A stretch of DNA of 64,000 bases from Cellulomonas sp. Y8 (GCF_008033115.1 NZ_CP041203.1:2356001-2420000), one strand, 5' to 3'. Shown: positions 20,323-29,152, numbered from the stretch's first letter. Notes: generated from the sequence alone by a model not told the origin. Program-made: numbers and translations.

Positions 20323-20900
20323 GCCTGCACCCGCGCCGCAAGAAGCTCGCGGCCCAGTGGCCGACGATGGTCTGGCTGGTCGTCGTCTGGGTCCTGCTCT
20401 GGGGCGACCTGTCCGTGGGCAACGTCCTGGCCGGTGCCGTGATCGCCGTCGCGGTGACGGGGCTGCTGCGGATGACGCCGATCGACTTCCACGGCACCGT
20501 GCGGCCCTGGCCGCTGCTCGTGCTGATCGGGCGGTTCGCCTGGGACCTGCTGCACGCGTCGGTCGAGGTGTCCTGGGTCGCGCTGCGGCCCCGGCACACC
20601 CCGCGCGGCGCCGTGATCGGCGTCCAGCTGCGGAACCACTCCGACCTGTACCTGACCATGACCGCCGAGCTGTGCTCGCTCGTGCCCGGCTCGCTCGTCG
20701 TCGAGGCGCACCGGCTGACGGGCATGCTCTACCTGCACGTCCTCGACGTCGAGCAGTCGGGCGGCGTCGAGCGCGCCCGGCAGAACGTGCTCGACCAGGA
20801 GGAGCGGGTGCTGCGCGCGTTCGCCTCCGACGACGAGCTCCGCGAGGCGGGCCTGCTGCCCGGCGGCCGGTCGTCCCGACGCCAGGAGGTGCGCGCGTGA
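20319..20900 (+). CDS. mrpE: Na+/H+ antiporter subunit E (MrpE)
   Basis: A 193-residue subunit with two or three hydrophobic segments near the N-terminus (TMVWLVVVWVLLWGDLSVGN, VLAGAVIAVAVTGLLRM). A cytoplasmic part carries the MrpE pattern IGVQLRNHSDLYLTMTAELCSLVPGSLVVE. The GTG start at 20319 overlaps the mrpD stop (GTGA) and the end overlaps mrpF. It completes the seven-function Mrp complex and is needed for assembly in characterised systems. Confidence 0.93.
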   Translation: MSLHPRRKKLAAQWPTMVWLVVVWVLLWGDLSVGNVLAGAVIAVAVTGLLRMTPIDFHGTVRPWPLLVLIGRFAWDLLHASVEVSWVALRPRHTPRGAVIGVQLRNHSDLYLTMTAELCSLVPGSLVVEAHRLTGMLYLHVLDVEQSGGVERARQNVLDQEERVLRAFASDDELREAGLLPGGRSSRRQEVRA

Positions 20901-21520
20901 CCGCGGTCCTGCTGATCTGCGCCGTGCTGCTGACCGCCGCCGGCGTGCTCGCCCTCATCCGCGCCGAGCGCGGTCCGTCGATGCTCGACCGGACGGTCGC
21001 CCTGGACATCATCGTGACCGTCGTGGTCGCGGCCGTGGCGCTCTACGCCGCGGCCGAGCGCCGCACCGACGTGGTGCCGATCCTCGTGGTGCTGTCCCTG
21101 GTCGGCTTCGTCGGCTCGACCACCATCGCGCGGTTCGCGTCCGTCGAGCCCGCGGGCGAGGGCCGGGTGCGCACCCGGGAGGAGATCGCCGCCGAGGAGG
21201 CCGAGCGGATCCGCGCCGAGGAGGAGGCCGAGGAGGCCCGCCGCGCGCGCCGGGCCCGCGAGGCCGAGGGGGCCGCGACCGACGCGCCGCGCCCCGCGTC
21301 GGACCCCGAGGAGGTCCGCGCCGAGCACGCCGCGCACGGCGACGAGGCCCACCGTGCCGAGGTGGTGGCCGACGAGGACCGGCGCGACCACGGCGACGAG
21401 CCGCACGTGGACGAGCACGGACCCGGTGAGCACCGGGGGGACGACCTCGAGGCCGACGACGCGGCCGCCGACCAGGACGCCGCCGCCCGCGGCGCGCGCG
21501 ACGAGGGGAGCGACCGATGA
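20897..21520 (+). CDS. mrpF: Na+/H+ antiporter subunit F (MrpF) with long charged tail
   Basis: The first ~90 residues are a normal MrpF: three helices (LLICAVLLTAAGVLALI, LDIIVTVVVAAVALYAAAE, VPILVVLSLVGFVGSTTIARF). Another ~115 residues follow that ordinary MrpF lacks. They are rich in Glu, Arg, Ala, Asp and His (EEAERIRAEEEAEEARRARR, then HGDEAHRAEVVADEDRRDHG), likely forming a charged helix and then a disordered acidic, histidine-containing tail. GTG at 20897 overlaps the mrpE stop; the stop overlaps mrpG. Confidence 0.9.
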   Translation: MTAVLLICAVLLTAAGVLALIRAERGPSMLDRTVALDIIVTVVVAAVALYAAAERRTDVVPILVVLSLVGFVGSTTIARFASVEPAGEGRVRTREEIAAEEAERIRAEEEAEEARRARRAREAEGAATDAPRPASDPEEVRAEHAAHGDEAHRAEVVADEDRRDHGDEPHVDEHGPGEHRGDDLEADDAAADQDAAARGARDEGSDR

Positions 21521-21921
21521 GCTGGGACTGGGACGTGGTCGCCGACGTCGTGGCCTCGATCTGCCTGATCGGCGGGGCGCTGCTCGCCCTCGCCGCCGGC
21601 GTGGGCGTCCTGCGGTTCCCCGACCTGCTGTCGAGGATGCACGCGGGGACGAAGCCGCAGGTGCTCGGACTGATCCTGGTGCTGATCGGGCTGTCGCTCC
21701 GGCTGCGCTCCGGCGGGGCGGTGTGGGCGCTGGTGCTGGTGGCCCTGTTCCAGATGCTGACCGCGCCGGTGGCGGCGCACCTGGTCGGCCGCGCGGGCTA
21801 CCGCACGGGCAAGGTGCGCCGGGACCTGCTGGTCGTCGACGAGCTCACCGAGGCGCAGGACCAGGCCACGCTGCGCGGCACGCCTCCCGAGGACGCGCCG
21901 GGCTCGGGCGACCGGGGCTGA
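21517..21921 (+). CDS. mrpG: Na+/H+ antiporter subunit G (MrpG)
   Basis: A 134-residue final gene of the Mrp operon. Three helices are visible. The family signature GVLRFPDLLSRMHAGTKPQVLGL follows the first, and VALFQMLTAPVAAHLVGRAGYR closes the domain. A short charged tail follows. The ATG overlaps the mrpF stop by 4 nt. The gene ends 7 bases before a convergent methyltransferase, with no obvious strong hairpin between them. Confidence 0.94.
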   Translation: MSWDWDVVADVVASICLIGGALLALAAGVGVLRFPDLLSRMHAGTKPQVLGLILVLIGLSLRLRSGGAVWALVLVALFQMLTAPVAAHLVGRAGYRTGKVRRDLLVVDELTEAQDQATLRGTPPEDAPGSGDRG

Positions 21922-21928
21922 CGGGGCG

Positions 21929-22666
21929 TCAGCGGCGGAACAGCCCTGCCCAGAGGAAGTCCTCGCCGAAGGCGTCGCCCCCGTCGACGGCCGGGCGCAT
22001 CCGGCGCAGCTCCACCTCGTCGAGCCAGCCGAACGCCCGGCGCAGGTCGTCGGCGGCGTAGGCCAGCCCGCCGCCCAGGCCGCCCTCGCGGTACAGGTCG
22101 ACGTCGTCGGCCCCGGTGCCGCCGCGGTCGTCGTGGCCGTCGTCGGCCGCCGCGAAGCACGCGATCCCGAACCGGCCGCCGGGCCGGACCGTGCGCTCGA
22201 GCAGCGCGCGGTACGACACCCGGCGGTGCGGCGGCAGGTGGTGGAAGCAGCCGGAGTCGTAGACCAGGTCGTAGGGCTCGGCGGGCGGCTGCCACCGGAA
22301 GATGTCGGCGCGGGCGAACCGCACGTCCACCCCGGCCTCGGCGGCCCGCTCCCGGCCCCACGCGACGGCCGTCGCGGACAGGTCCAGCGCGTCGACGGCG
22401 CACCCCTGCTGCGCGAGCCAGACGGCGTTCCGGCCGGGGCCGCAGCCGAGCTCGAGCACGCGGGTGCCGGGGCCGAGCGGCAGGCGGCCGTCGGCGGCCC
22501 AGGCGACCAGGCTCTCGTCCGGCGCCCACCGGAAGAACGGCACGGGGCGGTCGCGGTCGGCGTAGAACCCGTCCCAGAAGTCGGCGCCGCCCCGGTCCGT
22601 CCAGCGGTCGGCGCGCTCGGCGAACAGCAGGTCCATCAGGGCCAGGACGTCGTCGACGGTGTGCAC
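21929..22666 (-). CDS. Class I SAM-dependent methyltransferase
   Basis: A protein of about 245 residues. The SAM-binding motif I is VLELGCGPGRNAVWLAQQG, followed by the acidic VDALDLSATAV (motif II) and FARADIF. Motif IV is YDLVYDSGCFHHLPPHRRVSY, a pattern shared with thiopurine/tellurite-type small-molecule methyltransferases. There is no fusion to an RNA- or protein-recognition domain, so a small-molecule substrate is likely. The start is uncertain: GTG at 22666 or ATG at 22636 both fit, and neither has a good ribosome site. It is convergent with mrpG and probably monocistronic. Confidence 0.85.
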   Translation of the reverse strand: MHTVDDVLALMDLLFAERADRWTDRGGADFWDGFYADRDRPVPFFRWAPDESLVAWAADGRLPLGPGTRVLELGCGPGRNAVWLAQQGCAVDALDLSATAVAWGRERAAEAGVDVRFARADIFRWQPPAEPYDLVYDSGCFHHLPPHRRVSYRALLERTVRPGGRFGIACFAAADDGHDDRGGTGADDVDLYREGGLGGGLAYAADDLRRAFGWLDEVELRRMRPAVDGGDAFGEDFLWAGLFRR

Positions 22667-22818
22667 GGAGCGGCCGGCGCCGACGGCGGGTCGGGGGGGA
22701 GGGCTGCGCGGGAGTCTGAGGCACGGCTGACCTGCACCTTCGTCGGTGGACGGGGTGCTCAGGCTAGGCCGCGCCGGGGCCCCGCGGGCGGGACCTCCGG
22801 CCGTCGACGTGCGGGCGG

Positions 22819-23103
22819 TCAGGCCTTCGGCAGGCGGCGGTTCTTGTCCACCCGCTCGACGAACTTCTTCGTGCCGCGGGTCGCGAACACCCGAGCGACC
22901 GTGACGGCGGCGGCGGTGATCGCGGCGGCCGCGACGACCTCGGCGATGCGCGGGTCGTCGTCGTCCTCGGGCTTCGGCGGCTTGTGCCCGGACGCCGCCT
23001 TCCACGCCGCGTCCACCGCCTTGCCGGCAGCCCAGGCGACGGCGCCCGCGACCACCAGGCCGGTGATCTTCGCGAACGTGGACTGGGTCTCTTCGTCGGC
23101 CAC
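22819..23103 (-). CDS. DUF4235 domain protein
   Basis: A 94-residue protein of the actinobacterial DUF4235 family. The features are KITGLVVAGAVAWAAGKAVDAAWKAASGH, a central acidic linker PEDDDDPR, then AEVVAAAAITAAAVTVARVFATRGTKKFVER. The two hydrophobic stretches suggest a small membrane-associated hairpin with a basic C-terminus. Function is unknown for the family. It is transcribed away from the TPP riboswitch that follows on the other strand; an AGGAGGT complement lies just before the ATG. Confidence 0.85.
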   Translation of the reverse strand: MADEETQSTFAKITGLVVAGAVAWAAGKAVDAAWKAASGHKPPKPEDDDDPRIAEVVAAAAITAAAVTVARVFATRGTKKFVERVDKNRRLPKA

Positions 23104-23221
23104 GGGACCTCCTGCGTCGGGACGGCTGTGCTCCGCCCCACGCTAGCGCCGCCGGTGCCGCACCGCAGGTCAGCCGGTGCCGGGCCGGGGGCGCGCCGCG
23201 CCGGTGTAGGGTCGGCCCCGA

Positions 23222-23339
23222 ACGACAGGGGAGCGTCCCGGGCCGTGCGTGACACCGCGGCCCGACCGACGCTGAGAGTGCGGACGGAATCCGCAGACCC
23301 TCGCACCTGATCCGGTTAGCACCGGCGTAGGGAGTCGGG
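23222..23339 (+). promoter_or_regulatory. TPP riboswitch (THI element)
   Basis: The conserved pyrimidine-sensor core CTGAGAGTGCGG is followed by ACCCTCGCACCTGATCCGG and then TTAGCACCGGCGTAGGGAG. This is the classic THI-box order. The 5' side (CGACAGGGGAGC) can pair with the 3' end (GTAGGGAGTCG) to form helix P1. It lies about 85 bases upstream of thiB, so thiamine pyrophosphate probably switches off the whole thiBPQ operon, either by hiding the AGGAGGAA ribosome site at 23411-23418 or by early termination. Confidence 0.95.
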
Positions 23340-23423
23340 ATCTCAGTCGCCCCGTGCCGTCGTGCTCCCCGGGGCGCGCCGACGCGGTGCGGCCCCCTCG
23401 GTGCACATCGAGGAGGAACCACC

Positions 23424-24536
23424 ATGGCGCGCACGCGCGCACGCCGCCGGGCACCCCGGCGGACCACCACGGCCGGCCTGGCCGCGGTCGCCGGCGTCCT
23501 GGCGCTGACGGCCTGCTCCGTCACGGGGTCGGGCTCGGGCTCGGACGCGGCGTCCGGCTCCGGCACGGGCGACACGTCCGGGACCGTCACGCTGGTCACG
23601 CACGACTCGTTCCACGTGAGCGACGGCCTGCTGGAGCAGTTCGAGGCCGAGACCGGGCTGACGGTGAAGCAGGTCGCGCCCGGCGACGGCGGGGCGCTGG
23701 TCAACCAGCTGATCCTGACCAAGGACGCCCCCCTCGGCGACGTGGTCTACGGCATCGACAACACCTTCGCGTCGCGGGCGATCGACGAGGGCGTGCTGGA
23801 GCCGTACCAGTCGCAGGCCCCCGCCGCGGCCGACGCCGAGCAGTACGCGCCCGACGCGTCGCACTCGCTCACCGCCGTCGACACGGGCGACGTCTGCCTG
23901 AACGTCGACCACGCCTGGTTCGCCGAGCGGGGGATCGCGGAGCCGACGTCGCTCGAGGACCTCACCGACCCGCAGTACAAGGACCTGACGGTCGTCACCA
24001 ACGCGGCGACCAGCAGCCCGGGCCTCGCGTTCCTGCTGGCGACCGTCGGCGCGTTCGGCGAGGACGGCTGGCAGCAGTACTGGACGGACCTGACGGCCAA
24101 CGGGCTGAAGGTCGCCGAGGGCTGGTCCGACGCCTACTACACGGACTTCTCCGGCGGCGGGGGCGGCGGCCCGCGGCCGATCGCGCTCTCCTACGCGTCG
24201 AGCCCGCCCGAGACGATCCCGGAGGGCGGCGGCGAGCCGACGACCGGCGCGCTGCTCGGCACCTGCTTCCGGCAGGTCGAGTACGCGGGCGTGCTGGCCG
24301 GGGCGCAGAACCCCGAGGGCGCGCAGCAGCTGGTCGACTGGCTGCTGTCCGACGCGGTCCAGGCCGACATCCCCGGGTCCATGTACATGTACCCGGTGAG
24401 CACGGCCGTCGACCTGCCGGAGGCGTGGGCGCAGTGGGCGCCGCTGTCGGACGCGCCGTACGAGGTGCCGCTCGACGACATCGCGGCGAACCGCGACACC
24501 TGGGTCCGCGAGTGGACCGACCTGGTCGTCGGCTGA
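23424..24536 (+). CDS. thiB: Thiamine ABC transporter substrate-binding lipoprotein
   Basis: A 370-residue extracytoplasmic binding protein. Residues 1-31 form a twin-basic lipoprotein signal ending in LTAC, with Cys31 as the lipidation site. The mature protein carries the ThiB/TbpA pattern: VTLVTHDSFHVSDGLLEQFE, GGALVNQLILTKDAPLGDVVYGID and the C-terminal block VSTAVDLPEAWAQWAP. A glycine-rich stretch (FSGGGGGGPRPIAL) interrupts the usual domain near residue 245. The family binds thiamine, its phosphates or, in relatives, HMP; the upstream TPP riboswitch supports a thiamine-related ligand. A strong AGGAGG sits before the ATG. Confidence 0.92.
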   Translation: MARTRARRRAPRRTTTAGLAAVAGVLALTACSVTGSGSGSDAASGSGTGDTSGTVTLVTHDSFHVSDGLLEQFEAETGLTVKQVAPGDGGALVNQLILTKDAPLGDVVYGIDNTFASRAIDEGVLEPYQSQAPAAADAEQYAPDASHSLTAVDTGDVCLNVDHAWFAERGIAEPTSLEDLTDPQYKDLTVVTNAATSSPGLAFLLATVGAFGEDGWQQYWTDLTANGLKVAEGWSDAYYTDFSGGGGGGPRPIALSYASSPPETIPEGGGEPTTGALLGTCFRQVEYAGVLAGAQNPEGAQQLVDWLLSDAVQADIPGSMYMYPVSTAVDLPEAWAQWAPLSDAPYEVPLDDIAANRDTWVREWTDLVVG

Positions 24537-24551
24537 GGCGCGGCTGACCCG

Positions 24552-26324
24552 ATGAGCACCGCGACGCGGACGCCCCCGACCGGCACCGGCCGGCCGGGGG
24601 TGCCCGCGCGCCCGGGCGCCGCCGGCGGTGCGCCGGGTCGGCCGCCGCTGCGTGCGCCCTCCCGCGCCTGGGCGCTCGGCCGGGCCGGGTCGTGGGCGCT
24701 CGCCGCCGCCGTGCCCCTGGTGTTCCTCGGCACGTTCTTCGCGTGGCCCGTGCTGTCGCTGGTCGGGCGGGGCTTCCTGCCGGACGGCGCGCTGGACCTG
24801 TCCGGGTTCGCGGACGTGTTCTCCCGGCCGCGGACCTGGCGGATCGTCGGGCTGACCCTGGCCCAGGGCGCGATCGGCACGGTGCTGTCCGTGCTGCTCG
24901 GCGTGCCCGGCGCGTACGTGCTGTACCGGTGCCGGTTCCGCGGGGTGGGCGCGCTCCGGGCGTTCGTGACCGTGCCGTTCGTGCTGCCGACCGTGGTGGT
25001 CGGCGTGGCGTTCCGCGCGCTGCTCCGGGAGAACGGACCGCTCGGCTTCCTGCACCTGGACGGCACGTTCGCGGCGATCGTCGCGGCGCTGGTGTTCTTC
25101 AACTACGCCGTCGTGGTGCGGACGGTCGGCGGGCTCTGGCAGCGGCTCGACCCGCGCCCCGAGCAGGCCGCGCGTTCGCTCGGCGCGTCGCCGGCCCGGG
25201 CGTTCTGGACGGTGACGCTGCCGGCGCTGACGCCCGCGATCGTGTCGGCGGCGTCGCTGGTCTTCCTGTTCTGCGCGACCGCGTTCGGCACGGTGCTGGT
25301 GCTCGGCGGGATGCGGTACGGCACCGTCGAGACCGAGATCTGGATCCAGACCACGCAGTTCCTCGACCTGCGGGCCGCCGCGGTGCTGTCGGTGGTGCAG
25401 GTGGTCGTGGTGGTCGCGGCGCTGGCGGTCGCCGGGCGGGCGCGGGCGCGGCGCGAGCGGGCGCTGTCCCTGGTGGCGCCGGGGTCGGCCGGCGCGGGGC
25501 CGACCCGGCCGCACGGGGTGCCCGCGGCCGTGACCGGGGTCGTCCTGGTGCTGCTGGCGCTGCCGCTCGGCGCGCTGCTGCTCGGATCGCTGCGCACGGG
25601 CGACGGGTGGGGGCTGGACCACTACCGGGCGCTCGGCACCACCGGCGGCCGGAACGCGCTGACGGTGACCGTGTGGGAGGCGCTGGGCAACTCGCTGCGG
25701 ATCGCCGTCGACGCGACGCTGCTGGCCCTGCTGGTCGGCTGCCTGGTCGCGCTCGTGGTGTCGCGGCGACCCCGGGCCCGGGCGGCGCGCCGCGCGGTCG
25801 GCGTGCTGGACGGGGCGTTCATGCTGCCGCTCGGGGTGTCCGCGGTGACCGTCGGGTTCGGTGCGCTGCTCACGCTCGGGCACCCGTTCGGCATCCAGAC
25901 CGACCTGCGCAGCAGCGGCATCCTGGTGCCGATCGTGCAGGCCGTGGTGGCCGTGCCCCTGGTGGTGCGGACCGTGCTTCCCGTGCTCCGGGCGATCGAC
26001 CCCCGGCTGCGCGAGGCCGCGGGCACGCTCGGCGCGGGGCCGGGCCGCGTCCTGCTGGGGGTCGACGGCGCGCTCGCGGCGCGGTCGATCGGGCTGGCCG
26101 TCGGGTTCGCGTTCGCGGTGTCGCTGGGGGAGTTCGGCGCGACGTCGTTCCTCGCCCGGCCCGACCTGCCGACGCTGCCGGTGGTGATCTTCCGGCTCAT
26201 CGGGCAGCCGGGTGCGGACAACTACGGGATGGCCCTCGCGGCGAGCGTGGTGCTCGCCGTGCTGACGGCCGGGGTGATGGCGCTCGCGGAGCGGTTCCGC
26301 GGGCCGGCGGGAGGAGAGCTGTGA
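24552..26324 (+). CDS. thiP: Thiamine ABC transporter permease
   Basis: A 590-residue double permease with two tandem binding-protein-dependent transport domains, as in ThiP and FbpB. Each half has about six helices and an EAA-type loop that contacts the ATPase: QAARSLGASPARAFWTVTLP in the first and EAAGTLGAGPGRVLLGVDG in the second. The N-terminal ~45 residues are Pro/Gly-rich and cytoplasmic. It starts 15 bases after thiB and overlaps thiQ by 4 nt, so the three genes are translated together under the riboswitch. Confidence 0.93.
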   Translation: MSTATRTPPTGTGRPGVPARPGAAGGAPGRPPLRAPSRAWALGRAGSWALAAAVPLVFLGTFFAWPVLSLVGRGFLPDGALDLSGFADVFSRPRTWRIVGLTLAQGAIGTVLSVLLGVPGAYVLYRCRFRGVGALRAFVTVPFVLPTVVVGVAFRALLRENGPLGFLHLDGTFAAIVAALVFFNYAVVVRTVGGLWQRLDPRPEQAARSLGASPARAFWTVTLPALTPAIVSAASLVFLFCATAFGTVLVLGGMRYGTVETEIWIQTTQFLDLRAAAVLSVVQVVVVVAALAVAGRARARRERALSLVAPGSAGAGPTRPHGVPAAVTGVVLVLLALPLGALLLGSLRTGDGWGLDHYRALGTTGGRNALTVTVWEALGNSLRIAVDATLLALLVGCLVALVVSRRPRARAARRAVGVLDGAFMLPLGVSAVTVGFGALLTLGHPFGIQTDLRSSGILVPIVQAVVAVPLVVRTVLPVLRAIDPRLREAAGTLGAGPGRVLLGVDGALAARSIGLAVGFAFAVSLGEFGATSFLARPDLPTLPVVIFRLIGQPGADNYGMALAASVVLAVLTAGVMALAERFRGPAGGEL

Positions 26325-27403
26325 CGGGGACGGGGTCCGGGGGCGGGACCGGCGCGCGGGGGACGGCCGCACCGGCGGGGGCGGGTCTCGCGGTGCGCGA
26401 CCTCGTCGTGCGCTACCCCGGGGCTGGCCGCGGCGCGCCCGAGGTGACCGCGGTCGCCGGGGTCACGCTCGACGTGCCGGTCGGCGAGGTCCTGGCGCTG
26501 CTCGGCCCGTCGGGCTGCGGGAAGTCGTCGTTGCTGCGGGCCGTCGCCGGGCTCGAGCCCCCCACCTCCGGTGCCCTGACCTGGGACGGAATCGACCTGG
26601 CCGCGGTGCCGGTGCACCGGCGCGGGTTCGGGCTGGTGTTCCAGGACGGACAGCTGTTCCCGCACCGGGACGTCGCGGGCAACGTGGCCTACGGGCTGCG
26701 CGGGCTGTCCCGGGACGCCCGGGCGGCCCGGGTCGCGGAGCTGCTGGACCTCGTCGGCCTGCCCGGCTACGACCGGCGTCCCGTCGCCACGCTGTCCGGC
26801 GGCGAGCGGCAGCGGGTGGCGCTCGCCCGGTCGCTCGCGCCCCGGCCGCGGCTGCTCCTGCTCGACGAGCCGCTGTCCGCGCTCGACCGGTCGTTGCGCG
26901 AGCGGCTGGCCGACGACCTGCGCCGGGCGCTCGTCGCCACCGGCACGACCGCGCTGTTCGTCACGCACGACCAGGACGAGGCGGCCACCGTCGCCGACCG
27001 GGTCGCGGTGATGTCGGCGGGGCGGCTGCTGCAGGTCGACGCGCCCGAGGCGCTGTGGCGGCGGCCGGCCTCCCGGGAGGTGGCGGAGTTCCTGGGGTAC
27101 CGGACGTTCCTGGGCGCGGCGGGCGACGCGGCGGGCGACGGCGCGGCGCTCGCGGTGGCCGCCGGCGGCTGGCGGGTGCTCGGCCCCGCGGACCCGGACC
27201 CCGGCTCGGCGACCCCGGTGCGCGCGGCTGTCGTCGCGGAGCGCCGGACCCGGCGCGGTCGGGCGGAGCTCGTCGCGGTGCTCGAGCCCGAGGACGCCCG
27301 GGTCACCGCGGCGCTGCCCGCGGGCGGTGCCGGGGCGCCGGAGCCGGGGGACCGGGTGCGGGTCGCGGCCGAGGAGGGCGCGGTCGCGGTCGTCGGCGCC
27401 TGA
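26321..27403 (+). CDS. thiQ: Thiamine ABC transporter ATP-binding protein
   Basis: A 360-residue ABC ATPase. It has Walker A GPSGCGKSSLLRAVAG, Q-loop VFQDGQLFPHRDV, signature LSGGERQRVALARSL, Walker B LLLLDEPLSALD and switch His in FVTHDQDEA. A C-terminal regulatory (TOBE-like) segment of ~120 residues follows, longer than the minimal ThiQ of enterobacteria. GTG at 26321 overlaps the thiP stop (GTGA). It powers import by the ThiB-ThiP complex. A palindromic repeat begins 27 bases after its stop and may end the transcript. Confidence 0.92.
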   Translation: MTGTGSGGGTGARGTAAPAGAGLAVRDLVVRYPGAGRGAPEVTAVAGVTLDVPVGEVLALLGPSGCGKSSLLRAVAGLEPPTSGALTWDGIDLAAVPVHRRGFGLVFQDGQLFPHRDVAGNVAYGLRGLSRDARAARVAELLDLVGLPGYDRRPVATLSGGERQRVALARSLAPRPRLLLLDEPLSALDRSLRERLADDLRRALVATGTTALFVTHDQDEAATVADRVAVMSAGRLLQVDAPEALWRRPASREVAEFLGYRTFLGAAGDAAGDGAALAVAAGGWRVLGPADPDPGSATPVRAAVVAERRTRRGRAELVAVLEPEDARVTAALPAGGAGAPEPGDRVRVAAEEGAVAVVGA

Positions 27404-27429
27404 CCCGGGCCGGGCGCGGGTCGGCCCGG

Positions 27430-27492
27430 CTCGAGTGGAAGGTTCTGCCGGACACGCCGTCGGCGTGTCCGGCACGAAGTTCCACTGTCGAG
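27430..27492. repeat. Long palindromic element, family 2, copy 1 (imperfect)
   Basis: A centred palindrome with a perfect 13-bp inner stem (GCCGGACACGCCG at 27447-27459 pairing with 27461-27473). Outer blocks also pair: GTGGAA with TTCCAC and CTCGA with TCGAG. A few mismatches lie between. It shares its sequence with the perfect copy at 54842-54896. It lies between thiQ and a convergent SRPBCC gene. Confidence 0.8.
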
Positions 27493-27525
27493 CGGGGTGG
27501 GCCCTCCTGCCCACCGCCGCGCGGG

Positions 27526-27987
27526 TCAGGGCTCGAGGTGCGCGGCGAGCTGCGCGAGCGACGAGAGGATCCCCTCGGCGTGGTCCCGGGCGCGGACGCC
27601 GGGCGGCACGTCCCGCGCGACCACCTCGACCTCGGTCCCGTCCTCGGCAGGGCGCAGCCGCCACTCCATCCGCATCGTCCCGCGGAACGCCGGGTCGTCG
27701 GAGGCGAACTCGACCTCCTGGACGACCCGCTCGCCCGGGACGACCTCGACGACGCGGACCTCGGACACGTCGGAGCCCGCCGTGGTCTTCCCCGGGGACC
27801 CGGACGCGTCGGCGTAGGTGAGCACCAGCCGGTACGACCCGCCCGTGCGCATGTCGAACCGGTCGAACCGGCCCCGCATCCCCGCCGGCGGCAGCCAGGC
27901 GAGCAGCGCGTCCCGGTCGGTCAGGGCCGCGAAGGCCTCGGCGGTGCTCACGTGCACGAGGAGGCTCGCGCGATCGGTCCGGCCCAC
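27526..27987 (-). CDS. SRPBCC (AHSA1/START-like) family protein
   Basis: A 153-residue single-domain protein with the helix-grip fold pattern of the Aha1-C-terminal/SRPBCC superfamily. The N-terminal strand LVHVSTAEAFAALTDRDALLAWLPP is followed by the RFDRFDMRTGGSYRLVLTY hairpin. RVVEVVPGERVVQEVEF and a terminal helix HAEGILSSLAQLAAHLEP come next. The fold makes a hydrophobic pocket for small ligands; the ligand is unknown. GTG start. Convergent with thiQ across a palindromic element, and downstream of a GNAT gene on the same strand. Confidence 0.85.
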   Translation of the reverse strand: MGRTDRASLLVHVSTAEAFAALTDRDALLAWLPPAGMRGRFDRFDMRTGGSYRLVLTYADASGSPGKTTAGSDVSEVRVVEVVPGERVVQEVEFASDDPAFRGTMRMEWRLRPAEDGTEVEVVARDVPPGVRARDHAEGILSSLAQLAAHLEP

Positions 27988-28024
27988 GCCCGCACGCTAG
28001 CCGACGAGCGCCGGCCCGGGGCGG

Positions 28025-29152
28025 TCACCCCAGCCGGAGCTGCCACTCGCCGGCGCCGCCGGCCGGCCGGAAGCCCAGCGCGACGTTGATCGCCAGCATG
28101 TGCGCGTTCTCCTCGGCGTTCCAGGTGCCGACCCGGCGCGCGCCCGGCTGCACCTCGGCCAGCCGGGCGAGGTTCGCCGTCTTGACCAGCATCCCGAGCC
28201 GGTGCCCGCGGTGGTCGCGGAGCACCAGGGTGTCGTCCTGGAACACGTACGTGTCCGTGTCGGGGCGGCTGACCAGCGCCGTGAAGGCGGCGAGCACACC
28301 GGTCGGCTCGTGCAGCGCCGCCGCGACCCGGTACGTCATCCCGCGCTCCACGAACGCGCGCTCCGCGTCCCGCACGCGCGCGCCGTCCCACACGTCCTCG
28401 CGCAGGTCGAGGCCGCCCGCGGGGGCGTCGGTGCTCATCCGGGTCTGCAGCAGGGCGAACCGGTCGAGCAGCTCGTCGGGGCACCGGCCCTCCCAGAGGA
28501 CGACCCGGTAACGGGGACCGGCCGCCGCTGCCGCCTCCGCCGCGTGCGCCGCCAGGCGGTCCGCCGGGAGCGGGACGTCGAGCACGGACCGGCGGGTGAC
28601 CTGCTCGAGGTCCCAGCCCCGGTGCACCAGGAACGCCACCCCCGGGTCCGTGGCGGGGACGCGGCCGGTGCCGGTGCTGGGGACGAGCGCGTCCGCCTCG
28701 GGGTCGGGCTCCGCCGCCTGGTCGGTCGACGTCGTCAGCATGCTCCGCCCGCGGTCGCGGGCGGTGGCCACCGCGAGGTCGTGCAGCGCGGAGCCGACCC
28801 CGCGCCCGCGGTGCTCCGGCCGGACGTCGAGCTGCAGCCAGCCGGTGTGGGTGTTGTCCTGCCGGGGCAGGTTGAGCGCCAGGTAGCCGAGCACCCGCGC
28901 CGGGTCCGCCGGCCCGTCGTCGACCGGGGCGTCGAGCGCGACGAACCGCAGCTTCTCGTCGTACTCCTGGTGCCGCAGGCCCGCCAGGACCTCGCCGGGC
29001 GTGCGCGCGTGGTCGAGGTCGCCCCAGGCGTCGAGCACTGCGGCGTTCGCGGCCTCCACCAGGCCGTGCAGCAGCCAGGCGTCCGGGGAGTCGAGGTCGG
29101 CGGGCACCGGGAGCGGGACCAGGTGCGGCCGGGTGGCGGCGGAGGCGGTCAT
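28025..29152 (-). CDS. Tandem-GNAT N-acetyltransferase
   Basis: A 375-residue protein with two GNAT modules. The first (about residues 60-150) has the acetyl-CoA signature LQLDVRPEHRGRGVGSALHD. The second, degenerate half ends with TLVLRDHRGHRLGMLVKTANL and NAEENAHMLAINVALGFRPAGGAGEWQLRLG, which matches tandem-GNAT proteins of actinobacteria, including antibiotic-resistance-type enzymes. The substrate is unknown; such proteins often modify small molecules. The ATG at 29152 (MTASAATRPH) is chosen; another ATG nine bases earlier is possible. It is divergent from the next gene by about 130 bases. Confidence 0.85.
   Translation of the reverse strand: MTASAATRPHLVPLPVPADLDSPDAWLLHGLVEAANAAVLDAWGDLDHARTPGEVLAGLRHQEYDEKLRFVALDAPVDDGPADPARVLGYLALNLPRQDNTHTGWLQLDVRPEHRGRGVGSALHDLAVATARDRGRSMLTTSTDQAAEPDPEADALVPSTGTGRVPATDPGVAFLVHRGWDLEQVTRRSVLDVPLPADRLAAHAAEAAAAAGPRYRVVLWEGRCPDELLDRFALLQTRMSTDAPAGGLDLREDVWDGARVRDAERAFVERGMTYRVAAALHEPTGVLAAFTALVSRPDTDTYVFQDDTLVLRDHRGHRLGMLVKTANLARLAEVQPGARRVGTWNAEENAHMLAINVALGFRPAGGAGEWQLRLG

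Noticed and set aside
23104..23221. Coding sequence before the TPP riboswitch
   Set aside because: Short frames only, without ribosome sites. The region is the divergent leader of the DUF4235 gene and the riboswitch promoter area.
27430..27492. The palindrome as a plain thiQ terminator
   Set aside because: Its sequence recurs at 54842-54896, where it is not at a gene end, so a dispersed repeat explains it better, although it may still terminate.
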